Assembly (NCBI GenBank): GCA_009617715.1
Contig: VTFK01000284.1
Location: 248,001-312,000 of the forward strand
DNA from: Plectrocnemia conspersa
Taxonomy: Eukaryota > Arthropoda > Insecta > Trichoptera > Polycentropodidae
DNA: 64,000 nucleotides
Direction of reading: 5' to 3'
In this document: piece after piece, positions 1-11,784 of the stretch
Position numbering within the stretch: the first letter of the stretch is position 1
How the letters are laid out: the number at the start of each line of letters is the position of its first letter
Position numbers and translations under genes: made by a program
The notes under the pieces: generated by a model
Told to the model about the DNA's origin: nothing
The model's input: only the letters and a program-made list of their open reading frames with translations
Databases searched by the model: none

Positions 1-800
1 TGTATTCTAACCTCTTAACCCTTTGATTTTTTTTGGTTCTCTCTAACAAATTAAAATTATATATGTCATAAATATGAATAAACAATCCATAGCAATAAAT
101 TAAAACAATAGGGCGACCACCCATTTTAAAACATTTATAGGACCAAAAAAGATTTTAACCATAAATAAGTAAATATACACAAACAACAAAAACATGCCGC
201 TCAGTTTTAGATATACGTATCTACCTGCGAACGAAGAAAGCTTACATCGCTTGCAGAAATACAAAATTGTACCGTTTTACAACAATTAAAAAATCTACAT
301 GGTATATCTATGTTTATATAAACTGATGTTAGGTATATTTTTAAAAACTAAAATACGTCCCATCGAAGATCAAATGAAACGTTGCAGAGTTAATGTCATA
401 TTATTTTATATATTTCTTAATTAAAAATAGACAAAACTTTTAATGAGTAACTTTATGGTACATATTTGTTTGTGATGTTATATATTCGAGCTAATAATGC
501 TTAAATAGCATATTTTTATATAAAAATAAACAAAGTGATGCACGAAAAAAGACACTACGTTTAATAATATGTGGGATATTAATTTATTAAAAATTAAAGA
601 AACAAATATAGAAAAATATTATTTTTAAATTTTTCGTAAATCCCCAAGTTCTATTAGTATACCAACTCATCAGTGTAAAATAATTGAAAATAATCAATAG
701 ATTGTATACAGTTTGTGGGAACTTGGAACCCAGGACATTTATCACTTGGTGGAAATATTGCTATTTATAAGGTACATTGTCATTACTAGTTATTATTCTC
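1..800. other. AT-rich stretch without recognised gene
   Basis: I see no exon, RNA gene or clear repeat boundary here. TTAA followed by CCCTTTG occurs at 15-25 and could be one end of a TTAA-flanked element, but it shares only six terminal bases with the candidate right end near 1519. A TATA-like TATTTATAAG lies at about 763-772. Confidence 0.4.
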
Positions 801-826
801 CAATTTTCTGATGTGGTGCGATTTGA

Positions 827-1036
827 TTGAGGTATCGTTTCTTCCTCGCTATTATTTTAATTGCCTGTATTCCATCTTCGATTCAAGGTAAAAGGCCTAA
901 TTTCGACGTTAATTCTTTACTATCATCATTGGAAGATGAAAAATCAAACATGAAATCCTCCCGATCACTATCATTACAAAACATATTATCATTACAATCA
1001 CTATATTCAGCGATAGCACTGTTTTTTTTACAATAA
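827..1036 (+). other. Open frame resembling a small secreted peptide, without ATG
   Basis: A 69-codon frame begins at a TTG and reads a signal-peptide-like hydrophobic stretch (FFLAIILIACIPSSIQG), then a polar Ser/Leu/Asn-rich tail with repeated SLQ. A TATA-like box lies about 60 bases upstream. There is no in-frame ATG close by and no recognised family. It may be an exon whose start lies elsewhere, a decayed gene, or chance. Confidence 0.2.
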
Positions 1037-1439
1037 AATTTAAAAAAATAAAATCACAATAAAATTTAAAAAAATGGAAAAATAAGTAATTAAAACAAAA
1101 TTATTAATCACTATAGTCTTACTTAGATACAAATTATGGACACCCGAGACTGTAGAAAACCCAATACGCAATAAAAACGTCACCGACGCATGTCTACCGA
1201 AGGACGATCGCCAACCATTGCCTTTGGGAGAAATCTACGGCACATCTGCATTTAAATTTAGTCATCAAAAAAACCCCGACTTATCGCGATAAATGAGCTT
1301 TCCCCGGCTTGATTCAAGTAAAAATGATATTTTTTTGATAAAATATGCTTCTTGAAACTCTTGTCTACAACACTGCAAAAACGCCATTCAAAACATGCAC
1401 AGGAAATACTCAAAACTCGACGTTATATTTCATTAATTA

Positions 1440-1523
1440 AAATGGTGCACCTGACGCACCCTACAAGTAATATAGAGCCAAGCGCTGGTGCGTCTCACGC
1501 ACCTTACGAGCGGAAAGGGTTAA
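1440..1523. mobile_element. Possible right end of a piggyBac-type element
   Basis: The stretch carries several short copies of a GGTGCGT/ACGCACC motif in both orientations and ends in GAGCGGAAAGGG followed by TTAA (1520-1523). Paired sub-terminal inverted repeats plus a TTAA flank are typical of piggyBac-type ends. A matching left end would be TTAA-CCCTTT at 15-24, about 1.5 kb away, but the terminal match is only six bases, so the full element is uncertain. No transposase is visible between them. Confidence 0.3.
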
Positions 1524-3009
1524 TATAAATCTGACCAGAAAAATACAAGCCTTTAAAAAATAACATACATACATATATAATCTAGAAACTAAAACTAGTA
1601 ATCGATGCAACGTGTACTATGAATCGTTACAATAAATGCTGATTTAAAAACACGTAAAATCAAATATATCAGAATTTTATTAGCACCAGTCAGAATAAAA
1701 ATAATAATGGTCAGAATAAAGTAACGTGCTGGCACAATTATCTCATTCCAATCGTGGTACTCATATATGCATCTTTGCCTTTTGAACAATTGTTTAATGA
1801 AATTAAGTAGTATTAAAAAAAGAAAAACCGTTATTAATAATTTTGATTAATTAATCAATATGTATTGTCAGAACTGCCAAGATATTAATGACAGATACAG
1901 GCGTTGCAGTCGAACAGTTGTACCAATCTTATACGAAAACACTAGTGCCAGCCGAAAAATTGAATCTGACCATGTGTCAGCATAAACCTTAATATTTAAT
2001 ATAAATTCTGACCCGGAAAACCTGATGATGTTTCAGATAAGTGTTATTATTTAATATATCAAAAAGATATAATATTTAAACTGAATGAATTAGAACTAAT
2101 CTCCGGTCATTGCTATAAATTTGTACATTAGACGTTAACAGCCTTTGTAATAATGTTGGGACAAAAGTTTAGTACAATGGTGCTTCGAAATATAGTCTCT
2201 CTTTTAGAATTTATCAATTACCAAATTAACAAAATTCTCTACTGATTGACTTATACATCAATATCTCTGGTTCCTCATTCTATAATCTATTTTTACAATT
2301 CGTGGGAACGAGTCGGCTAATTCCTCTTCTTTATACGGTAGGAAAAATAAGAAATTATGTGAATACTTTCTTTAGCCCTGAAAAATAAAATAAATGAATT
2401 TTGTAAATTTTTGCATTGAATTAAGAAATACAGTAGAAAAAAAGATTTTTCAATTTGTTTCGAATTTACAAATACATATAGTATTTTTTATTTTATAAGT
2501 TGTGAACAAAACATTTTGTTGGGTTTGCAGTCTTATTAAGTAATTTATTGAGACTCGATATTGTTTAGGTGAGAACTCCTAAAATTGCACCTTTAAATAA
2601 CAGTCTGTTATATGTTTACAACTCGATATAATTAGTCCAGAGAGCATCTAAAACTAAATTATGCATAGAGAAAGATTTTAAGATTAGCAACTAGAATAGA
2701 TATTCATACATAGGCATAGGTTCCGTATCCAGTTTATATAGAAATCTACATATTTTCTACAGAAATAGTATCTACTCGCAAAAACTAAAGGTTAGAATAA
2801 TAAATAATGACTTTCAAAATAGCCTTTTAAATAAGCTCCAAAGAAAGGGTGTTTATTTATTCAAAAGTTGATCCATTATCATATCGATACCGATATAATA
2901 ATAAAGAATACAGTTTCTAAATATTAAAAAAGTAATAGGTAACCGACTATATAGCATCAAAAGTTTTGTGCTATAATAGGAAGATACACGCGAGGAATAA
3001 ATATATATT
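1524..3009. other. AT-rich intergenic DNA, nothing recognised
   Basis: Low-complexity AT-rich DNA. The phrase 'gtcagaataaaaat' near 1690 also occurs around 16500-16620 and 17155, suggesting an old dispersed repeat, but I cannot set borders. No coding exon was recognised. Confidence 0.4.
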
Positions 3010-3360
3010 TTAGGGCGAACGAGAGAGTGCCGGCGCCCCCGGGAGTGAGCCCTCGAGAAAGAAAGGGGCACAGTTGGCTGTAAACAGTCGCCGGGCGCCG
3101 GTGCCGGCACAGAAGGTACGCGAGCGACGACGAGCGCGAAGGTGGCTTACCGTGGGTGTTGCGCCCCGCGAGGGAGCGGCCTGCGCCCAGACGCCCGGCC
3201 GCGCCGCCCCCCGACAGCTTCAATTCGCAATGTTTATAAAGTGCGCCCGACTAAACATGGCGACCAAACATGTCCGACAAATCCAACATGGCGACGCAAA
3301 ATGGACGCTCCGAATGCTAAAGCGCCCAAACACGCTACGCCGCGCGCCGCACCGTTGATA
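3010..3360. promoter_or_regulatory. GC-rich, CpG-dense island (candidate promoter / first exon)
   Basis: About 350 bases are strikingly GC- and CpG-rich in a window that is otherwise strongly AT-rich. On the plus strand a donor-like AAG|GTACGC occurs at 3113-3121; on the minus strand a donor-like CACG|GTAAGC occurs near 3150. The phrase ACATGGCGAC, resembling YY1/Pho-type ATGGCG promoter motifs, occurs twice (about 3256 and 3288). The nearest downstream gene is the IDH subunit, whose ATG exon is preceded by an acceptor-like TTGAACAG ending at 4536. An untranslated first exon for that gene is therefore possible. It could equally be the promoter of a minus-strand gene running out of the window to the left. 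The short open frames inside it lack support as proteins. Confidence 0.45.
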
Positions 3361-3411
3361 ATAGTCGCAGCGTGTGTGGGTCTCTATTCTTTCAACGCAA
3401 AATAATAAATA

Positions 3412-3850
3412 TAAAGGTTGATTCAACTTTAGTTTCCAAACTTTATAACAAATAAAACACACACATAAATATAAGAATATCTTCGGATATTTTTAAAAAA
3501 TCTAACATTTCATGTACTTCATTATTTATGAAAAATAATATCAATTAAATGGCAGACGATTCTTTCGATGTAATTTTAGATGACTTCTTCGTATATTTCA
3601 GGTGTTATCCCAACTATAACTTGGCGCTTCTTGGTTTTTAAGTGCTTAAACGTTTGGGTTTGTCGGCATAGACACGGCTCTTAGCGTAACCCTACAAAAC
3701 GTGAAAAATACGACATGAGAACTTTTCACGCAAAACATCCAACGTTGCGCCCAATGTGTGGCAAGTTGCGCAAGTTGTCTTGACGGAACCACATGCCAAA
3801 AATAATCGGTTATCATGCGCATATAGTGCTTACCTATTTTGATTATTAAC
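3412..3850 (-). mobile_element. Tc1/IS630-type transposon relic (3' end of element)
   Basis: This stretch matches the better preserved element at 48311-49258 in the same orientation. Shared phrases include 'atgaaaaataatatcaatta', 'tttttaggtgcttaaacg'-like sequence and 'caatgtgtggcaag'. The minus strand encodes the degraded C-terminal part of the transposase, with stops and frameshifts. The transposase centre and the other terminus are missing, so it cannot be autonomous. Confidence 0.6.
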
Positions 3851-4538
3851 GTCAGACTAACGTATTATTAACGTCAGATAAACTATTCATTGAACTAAAG
3901 GATACATATTGTTAAATATTAAATTTAAAAAAAAATTGAAGGTTAAATAGAATAAGTGCTTATAAATACCAGAGGTAAAACTATAAGCATTACACTAATT
4001 ACACTAATGCAATAAATTTAAAAAAGTACTTTTCTTTCACACAGTAAAAACAAATAAAATCGAGGAAAGGTCTGAAGTTTTTGAAAGACGAATTAGAAGA
4101 ACTTTATTTGTAGACTATTCATTATCTTATGTCAACTTTTGATATAAACATAGAATATATGTAAAAAAACTCAACTTTTTATTCAATGTAATAATTTTAT
4201 TTAATTTATTTAATTTTGCATTATTTTATATGCCAAAAATAATTATAGTAAAATAAAAATATTATCACACTAGCAACACTGAAAATTGTGAGGTCGAGCT
4301 GTTATTCAATAGCGTAATTCTTTTACGCTAAAAATATTCAGTAAGCTGTCTTTTTCGCTTAATTTTTAATAAATACACCCTATTTAAAATACAATAATTA
4401 TATTACGCGGATAGTCTAGATGTAACAGATATATTATTTTTCCAAATATAAACTAAAATAAAATTATAAAGTGACATATGTCATAATTGTTCTCATAATG
4501 TTACATAAATGATTTAAAAATACTGCCCTTGAACAGAT

Positions 4539-7500
4539 ATGTCGCTGTGGACGGCATTGAGGACGGCTACGACGACCGTCGGAGGCAGAAGGGGCTACGC
4601 AGCAGCCGTAGCTCTATCCGATTTCGATCAGCAACACAAGACCCCTGTGATTCGTCGTCAGGCGAACATTCCTATCGCTGAATACGGAGGACGTCATGCC
4701 GTCACTATGCTGCCCGGCGGCGGAATCGGTCCCGAACTTATGGGATACGTCAAAGAAATATTCAGGTATCTAAAACAAATTTTATTTATTTCGTTCAACG
4801 TTTCACTTGCGAATACCAATATTTGTATTGTGCAGAATTGTAGGCGCTCCCGTCGATTTCGAAGTCGTCGATATCAATCCGGACGCCGAGAACAACGACG
4901 ATTTAGAATACGCCATTACCACGATCAAAAGGAACGGAGTCGGCATTAAAGGAAACATCGAAACAAAGAGCGAATTAGCCGGAGTCTTGTCTAGGAACGT
5001 AGCTTTGCGTAACGAATTAGACTTATACGTTAATTTGTTGCATTGTCGGTCTTACACCGGCGTTCCGAGCCGACACGATAACGTGGACATAGTCATTATT
5101 AGGTTTGTATTATATTTTTCAGTGTTATTTTATAAGACCAAGTTCCATCTTTTTACTGCTAATTTTGATGTTTTTTTATTATTAACTTTTTTCATTTCAA
5201 AGTAAGTATAATTAATATTATTTTGAATCTTGCTCAACATTTATTTATTTATTAAAATACGACCATCACAATGGTCGAAAACAAAATTAAATAATAATTA
5301 TAAAATACTAAAATTAGACGACATTAAACAGATATATATGTAAAGTGCCAGCGTATTAAAAAGCTGGATGACTACCGCCATCGGCGAGTTAACAAGTGCA
5401 GATGTCCTTGCCAAAACCAGCATGAAAAGTTGCATTGCTTGAAGATGTTCCGAAACCTAAAGATTAGCTCTTAATAAAAAAGACACAAGGAAAAAAGACA
5501 AAATATTAATCAAAACCTCTCATATAAAGGTACCTCATAAATCTTTTCTGAATCTTTGGTCTTGCAAGGAGTCCTATCGATTTGTAAAAGAGAGGAGTTG
5601 TGTAAAAATAGTGTACATTATTACATTATTTTTACTAATCAGTAATTATTGCTAGAGTGGAAGAATAAACTTATTAAATTAGTGTATGTATGTTGGACAA
5701 ATTATTTTAAAAAAAAATTCCGATAACAGAAAATTTTATGCATATACAATGATCCAGCTTGTTGGTCACCCGGGGCAAAAATTATTTTTGCCGCTCTTTA
5801 TATATTATTATTTTAAAACATGATTTTTTGACGGCGAATTTTGTAGGTATTTTTAAAAAGTAAAAATATATAAAAAATATTTATTATTTAAAAAACTAAT
5901 TTTATAAAAAATAAAATGTATTTATATAAAAAATAATAACAGAAAATACAATACATATTTAAAAGTTGGTTTCAAAAAAGTACAATAAACAATATCTTTA
6001 AAAATTAATTAAAAAAAGTTAAAAACTTGAATCAAAAATAATACAATATCTATTCAAGAATTTGGTTTCAAAAAAGCACCATAGACAATATCTTCAACAC
6101 TAGATTTACGGAAAAGTAAATAAAATTGTAATTATTTATCGATTTGTATTCATTTTTTGCATTTAAGGTATTTGAAGATGTCAATAAAAATAATGATATT
6201 CATCAAAATATCATAATTTTATTGATTTATATAAACACTTCACAAATATTTTAAATTAACAAGATTTTAAAAAGTCAATGTTTAAACATACTTTCAAATA
6301 TTTTTTTTCATTTATTTTTAAATTTAAGCCATAAAACCAAAATATTGGCTTGCCATTGGTAATGTGTTTATTAACCCCTTCCCAGTCATGCTTGAGCTAA
6401 CTCAGAAATTTGTATTTTGTGAATTCTCATTTCAAACATCATCAAATTTTTCGAGAAAGTCATAACCATTTTTTTTTGAAAATTAAATTTGCACTAATGT
6501 TTTTATTTGTTTTACAATGGCTGCATTTTTTTATTCAGCTGCATAAGAAATAGTGGGTCTGTACCAGATATTTTTGGTTTATTTTTAAAAAGTACTTCAC
6601 GGGGAAGTGGTTAAAGCGATTATTCAGTTCGCCCCTAATCCGCTTTGGGTTCTTAATCCTTTCGAGATATCGGTCTAAATCTGTACTTTGAATATGATAT
6701 ATGACATAGACAGTTCAATCATTTACATGAGATTCATTGATTAAGTTGTGTCATTTGCAGCTTGATTATTAAAGTTATATTCTGGTAACTTCATCATTCG
6801 TTAATCTTTCAGGGCGAAATTCACAATATTTTCTTCTGTATATTTAGTCGGTCTATAATATGATATTTGAAAGTATACTATAAACTATGTTTAACAGGTT
6901 AATAGCAAGTACTGTAAGCTGTAGAAGTATAATGTCGTCTTTTTATGGAGAGTTTTCTCTTTATGTAATATTAATGTACCATCTATTATAGCTTTAGCTA
7001 GGTATGTTGTTTTATTTATCGCCGATTGTCGGTTTTTTAATTTGTTCGGGGTCTATATTATTATTATCATTTTATATACATTTATCAGCGAATTGTATAA
7101 ATATTTTATAAATCAGGATTTACAAGGTAGTACCTATTTGTCATTCTTTATCTATTTTTATTTTTTAGGCAAAATACTGAAGGCGAATATGCTATGTTAG
7201 AGCACGAGTCCGTCAGAGGAGTAGTTGAATCCATGAAGGTTGTAACTGCTGAAAATTCGGAACGTGTCGCTAGATACGCCTTCGAATTCGCAAAGAAAAA
7301 TGGTCGCAAGAAGGTTGTGTTATGTATTTTGTACACTTGAAAATAAATAAAATGAAATTTACAACTTAAACTCATTTTCAGGTCACAACTATACACAAAG
7401 CCAACATTATGAAATTGTCCGATGGCTTGTTTTTAGAAACGTCTCGCAAATTAGCCAAAGAATACCCTGAAATTGAGCACAACGACATGATCATCGATAA

Positions 7501-8159
7501 CTGTTGTATGCAGCTCGTTTCTAGGTATGTTAACTATTAAAAAATAAATAGCGTATAAGAACAGATAAACGAATAAGAGAATGGAAGATAGATTGGGACT
7601 ATAAAAAAATTTCACAACTTATTATAATATAATTTCAAAACCCAAACATTGAAAAACTGCTATAAATAATTATTTCAAACCATTTAAAAAAATATAATTT
7701 TTTAGACCTCATCAATTCGACGTGATGATCATGACAAATCTCTATGGCACCATAGTATCCAACGTCGTTTGTGGCTTGGTCGGAGGAGCTGGTCTACTCT
7801 CTGGTCGTAATTATGGCGACAACTATGCCGTATTCGAGCCTGGAACCAGAAACACTGGTAAAGAATTGTTTAATATATTTTTTATATAAATTTATATTGT
7901 ATTTAATTTTTTTATGTATATTTTCTTAGGTACGGCCATCGCCGGAAAGAACATTGCTAACCCCATCGCCATGCTAAACGCATCCGTAGACATGCTGGAG
8001 CATCTTGGACATCACTATCACGCCGAATTGATCGCCGGAGCCATCTTAAAGACCATCAGTACTGATTTAATCCACACGCCTGACTTGAGCGGAAAACATA
8101 CTTCTATGGACGTAGTTCAGTCTATAATATCGAACCTCAACATTGCACCTAAGCATTAA
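4539..8159 (+). CDS. Idh3g: Isocitrate dehydrogenase [NAD] subunit, gamma-type, mitochondrial
   Basis: Coding exons are 4539-4765, 4836-5102, 7169-7313, 7382-7524, 7706-7857 and 7930-8159, giving 387 aa, close to the family's usual ~390. The product is predicted to be a regulatory subunit of the mitochondrial TCA-cycle enzyme that converts isocitrate and NAD to 2-oxoglutarate. The first ~30 residues are rich in Ala, Thr and Arg, like a mitochondrial presequence. Recognisable family blocks are [30 protein letters not shown] and TRNTG; the last, with KGNIET, favours gamma over beta or alpha. Odd points: GDGIGPE of the family reads GGGIGPE (Gly61), and the usual PNLYG reads TNLYG. Intron 2 (5103-7168) holds a TTAA-flanked MITE. 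A poly(A) signal AATAAA lies at 8223-8228, 64 bases past the stop. An acceptor-like site two bases before the ATG leaves room for an untranslated upstream exon. Confidence 0.93.
6375..6610. mobile_element. TTAA-flanked piggyBac-type MITE, copy 1
   Basis: The 236-bp element is flanked by TTAA at 6371-6374 and 6611-6614. It begins CCCCTTCCC and ends GGGGAAGTGG, an imperfect inverted terminal pair. It resembles 27066-27287 along its length (shared 'gagctaactc', 'gtgaattctcat', 'ttaaattt'). It has no coding capacity and lies in intron 2 of the IDH subunit gene. Confidence 0.75.
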
Positions 8160-11100
8160 TATAATACTTAGTCAATTCTGTATCTATAATGCTTAATCTG
8201 GATTGTTTGCTTTATGATTGACAATAAAAATTAGAGCATACACATATTATTATGTAGTAGTTATATTGTGATATTCAATCTCTTTAATGTAACTACATAG
8301 TACTATTCTGATTATCAATCAAAATAATAACATCCCTTGATTCGGATATTTGTTATGTTTTATTGTTGATAAGAGTTAATTTAATATTTATTTATGTGTT
8401 ATTTATTGAAAGTACAAATACCTAATGGAAATTATTTGGTTTTAAAACAATATTTCACATTCAATAACAATGTTGTTAAAGTGATTTATTTAATAATTTG
8501 TATTAATTATCTGTAAAATAAAATCTTTTAAATATATAACATTAATCTGAGTTTTATCTCCATAATCTATTACTTAGATATTAATCATATTATCGGAATT
8601 GTTACTACAACTCAGCACGTAATTGATATATCTATTGTAGAAGTCATACGTCTGTTTGTATTTATATAATAAACAAAGCATGTTATCAGTATTAAGTAAA
8701 TAGTTGTTTATTTTGTATAACCCACGTACACATACAAAGGTTACAAGCTTTTTCGAGATACTCTTATCTAGAGCTCAAAACTGTAATACACCAAATGCAC
8801 CAGGGGAGTGAGAGTCGTCATACAACATGCAACCGTCCTATCACTCTAAAGCTAAGATTATCATTGTGATCTACTTATATGTGACTAGTAGAACAGTGGA
8901 TATCTATTTTTACTCTAATTGAGTAAGGCTATTATTGCTTATAAAGATTTTAAATAACTACTATGAATAGCCCATATAAACGAAGACATCAGACACTGAA
9001 TTAGATGTTTATGAGATATAGATGAAAACAATGAAATTGAACTTAACGACCGTCAATGAGAAAGGCTTCATAATACATACATGCTGCAGAATAAAATGGA
9101 TGGGACTTATTTCGGACTGAAATCGATAAGAGATATCGAAGTTACTGATACATCTCATAATGAGAAAAATTTTATCTAAAATTATGTCGAAAGAAAATAC
9201 TTGGTAGACACATTCGGCACTGCAATATACATTGCATATATTCTTAAATGATAATTGAGCATAAATAAAGTTACCAAAATATCCCTAAAAACTACGGAAT
9301 CCGATATTTACTGAACTCGTATTTTTACGGAACCTACAATTTACTACAAGTAAAAAAACGCAGGACGGCTCTGAGCATACACAATAAAAATTAATAAGAA
9401 CATGTAAATATTATTTTTATCACAAAATGTGAAATTGCAATTTATATAACTACATTTCATGCTTATAAAAAAACATGATGAAATCAAAATTGTGCGAATT
9501 CTGTGGTTGGTTTTGTCATCTCAGTATCTGTAAAATTCGTGTACCTTGACAACGCCAACCTCGCACTCCACCAAAACTCCACTTTAATTTTTGCGGGGTC
9601 CATGGAATCCTTTGTGTAAAATAAGCAAGGGCCAGAACAACTTGAATGTGTATTCTATAAATCATTCCGCAACGTTTATCTTCGTCGCAATAAATCTAGA
9701 AAAATATAAAAAAAACTATGGCTTATTAAGATTAACATGTTCGATCTAGTGTTTTATTCTGACAGTCCACGTTTCGGAAATAATAGACATTTCAAATTCC
9801 AACACACAATGATTGTTAGCAGTGATTCGAAAACTTTTTATAGCGAGTCCCTTTTTAAAGTTAGCTTTGTAATATATAGTTCTAGAATGTATTACTTTGA
9901 TATTGAAAATTACAAAAGATTTTTTTTGCAGGCTTGTAATTTTGATGAATCAAAATGTCGAGCTGCTTATATTGTAATTATTTGAAAATTTAATTGGAAT
10001 TACAATACTATATAAGTGTATTTTATATATTATTGAATAAGTTTTGTATTCGTTACATAACTCTTATTTGAAGAGGAGGGGCCTCACATTTTATTCTAGC
10101 GTAGGGTCCCGCACTTGCCAGAACTTTACCCTGGTTCTACTTATCATGCAAATTAAATTTTTCCTATAATTTAAAATCGGTCGATTGTTAGTTACTAGCT
10201 AATTGCCAATCTTATATTGGTTCTTTTTTTACCATTTACCGTTGAAATATTTGTGAAAAAAATTATATAAATAAATTTGAATATGGTAAAATGAGCAATA
10301 TTATTTTTAAAATTTCAAATGATAAACATTTTATTACAGACAATACATTTTAATGTTGCTGAGGTTCAAAAGAAATCTTATCTATTCGTAATCTAGTAAG
10401 CAAAAGAACAGCTGTATTTTGGTAGTCTTTGACTAGACAAGTTCCTACTAGTTGAATGCTAAAGGCAAATACGTACCTGATTTTATCAACAATATTTTGA
10501 GTTTAATTTCTAGATTCAATATAAAATACAAGATAAACATTCCCAGGTATCGAAACATCAATAAATTCAGGAAAATGAAACCATAATTTTGAAGAAACGT
10601 TTTGAAAAAATAAATAAACGATGTTAAGTATCTGTATGATTTTACAATATGGAATAAATAGATTGAAAATAAGCAGGATTGTTATAAATCTTATTCAAAC
10701 GTCACAAAGGCAAAATATTGATTTACTCAATACATAATAAACTCGATTTTCTCAGTATGCAATAAGCTAGATAATTTTAGTTAGCATGAATGTCAAATGC
10801 AAATGGTTTACCATATTTAGGGTTAAGATAAACTCGAATATCAGACGTACTTTTAGATTGTGAATAAAATATAACCTAAGATAAAAAAATTTTAGCCTTT
10901 CAGTCTTTAAAAAATCTACTTTAGTTGAAACAATATGTGTAAACAAAATATAATTGACAAAATCCACTTTTTCAACAGAGAATTACGTACTCATGGCTTA
11001 CAAAAGCAAATAAAAAAAGTTCTCGACTGTAAGTGTAGTTATTTATAATTTAAAGTGTGCCATGGCCAATGGATAATCTCCAACCTTTTAACTAATATGT

Positions 11101-11784
11101 ACCTAAATGTTGAATACATAATAGCTGCTTCGAGACGATCTTTTTTCCAAGGAAGTGATATGTGACAATCTCATGGATGTTAAAGTTCCTTTGATATAGG
11201 CCACCTTTGGATACAAATTGCTGCTCTACAATTCACTAATCAACATCATTTGATCGTATTTCAACTTTAACAATTCCATAGCAACATATCAAATTTTAGC
11301 TGTTCTTTATCTAATTGAACATGCCTGATTATCGTTTCAGATGCCTCGTTGAGATAATTTAATATTATCAACACATAAACCGTGCTTGGTAACTCGTCCA
11401 CAATGTAACACAGCTCCATTGTGTTACTCACGGTTAAAGTCCAGAAGGAAATTGATAAACGTCACAATGTTATGACTCTCCCAAAAATAAGACAACGATC
11501 AAAATATAGTTCCATGCCTTTATTTCATACACTATTTACATTCACTTTGATAATTCGCATTAATCATACAAGAAAGGAAACTATCATAATTAGAAACTAT
11601 TTGTTCAGGATGATATCATGTGCATATATGTAAACAAACAAAATAAAAGTATTGATGGAGAATATCAAAATTGTGACATGTAATCTATACAAAGCTAAAT
11701 CAATAAAATATACAAAACTAATACGAGTATATAATATACGTATTTTAATAAGAATGTCACACTATATCACATATATTCTTAATT
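8160..11784. other. Intergenic region between convergent IDH and ferritin genes
   Basis: This is 3.6 kb of AT-rich DNA holding both 3' ends. I recognise no gene. An 82-codon open frame at 9737-9985 (+) has no family features. Minus-strand poly(A) candidates for ferritin (ATTAAA near 11745, AATAAA near 11520) lie at the right edge. Confidence 0.5.

Noticed and set aside
19..1519. A 1.5-kb TTAA-flanked element spanning the window start
   Set aside because: Only six terminal bases match; TTAA is frequent in AT-rich DNA.
2957..3358. Several overlapping open frames in the GC-rich island (both strands)
   Set aside because: GC-rich DNA has few stops, so long frames occur by chance. The minus-strand frame starts at TTG rather than ATG and none resembles a known protein.
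9737..9985. 82-codon ATG open frame between IDH and ferritin
   Set aside because: No domain, no splice context and AT-driven composition; treated as chance.
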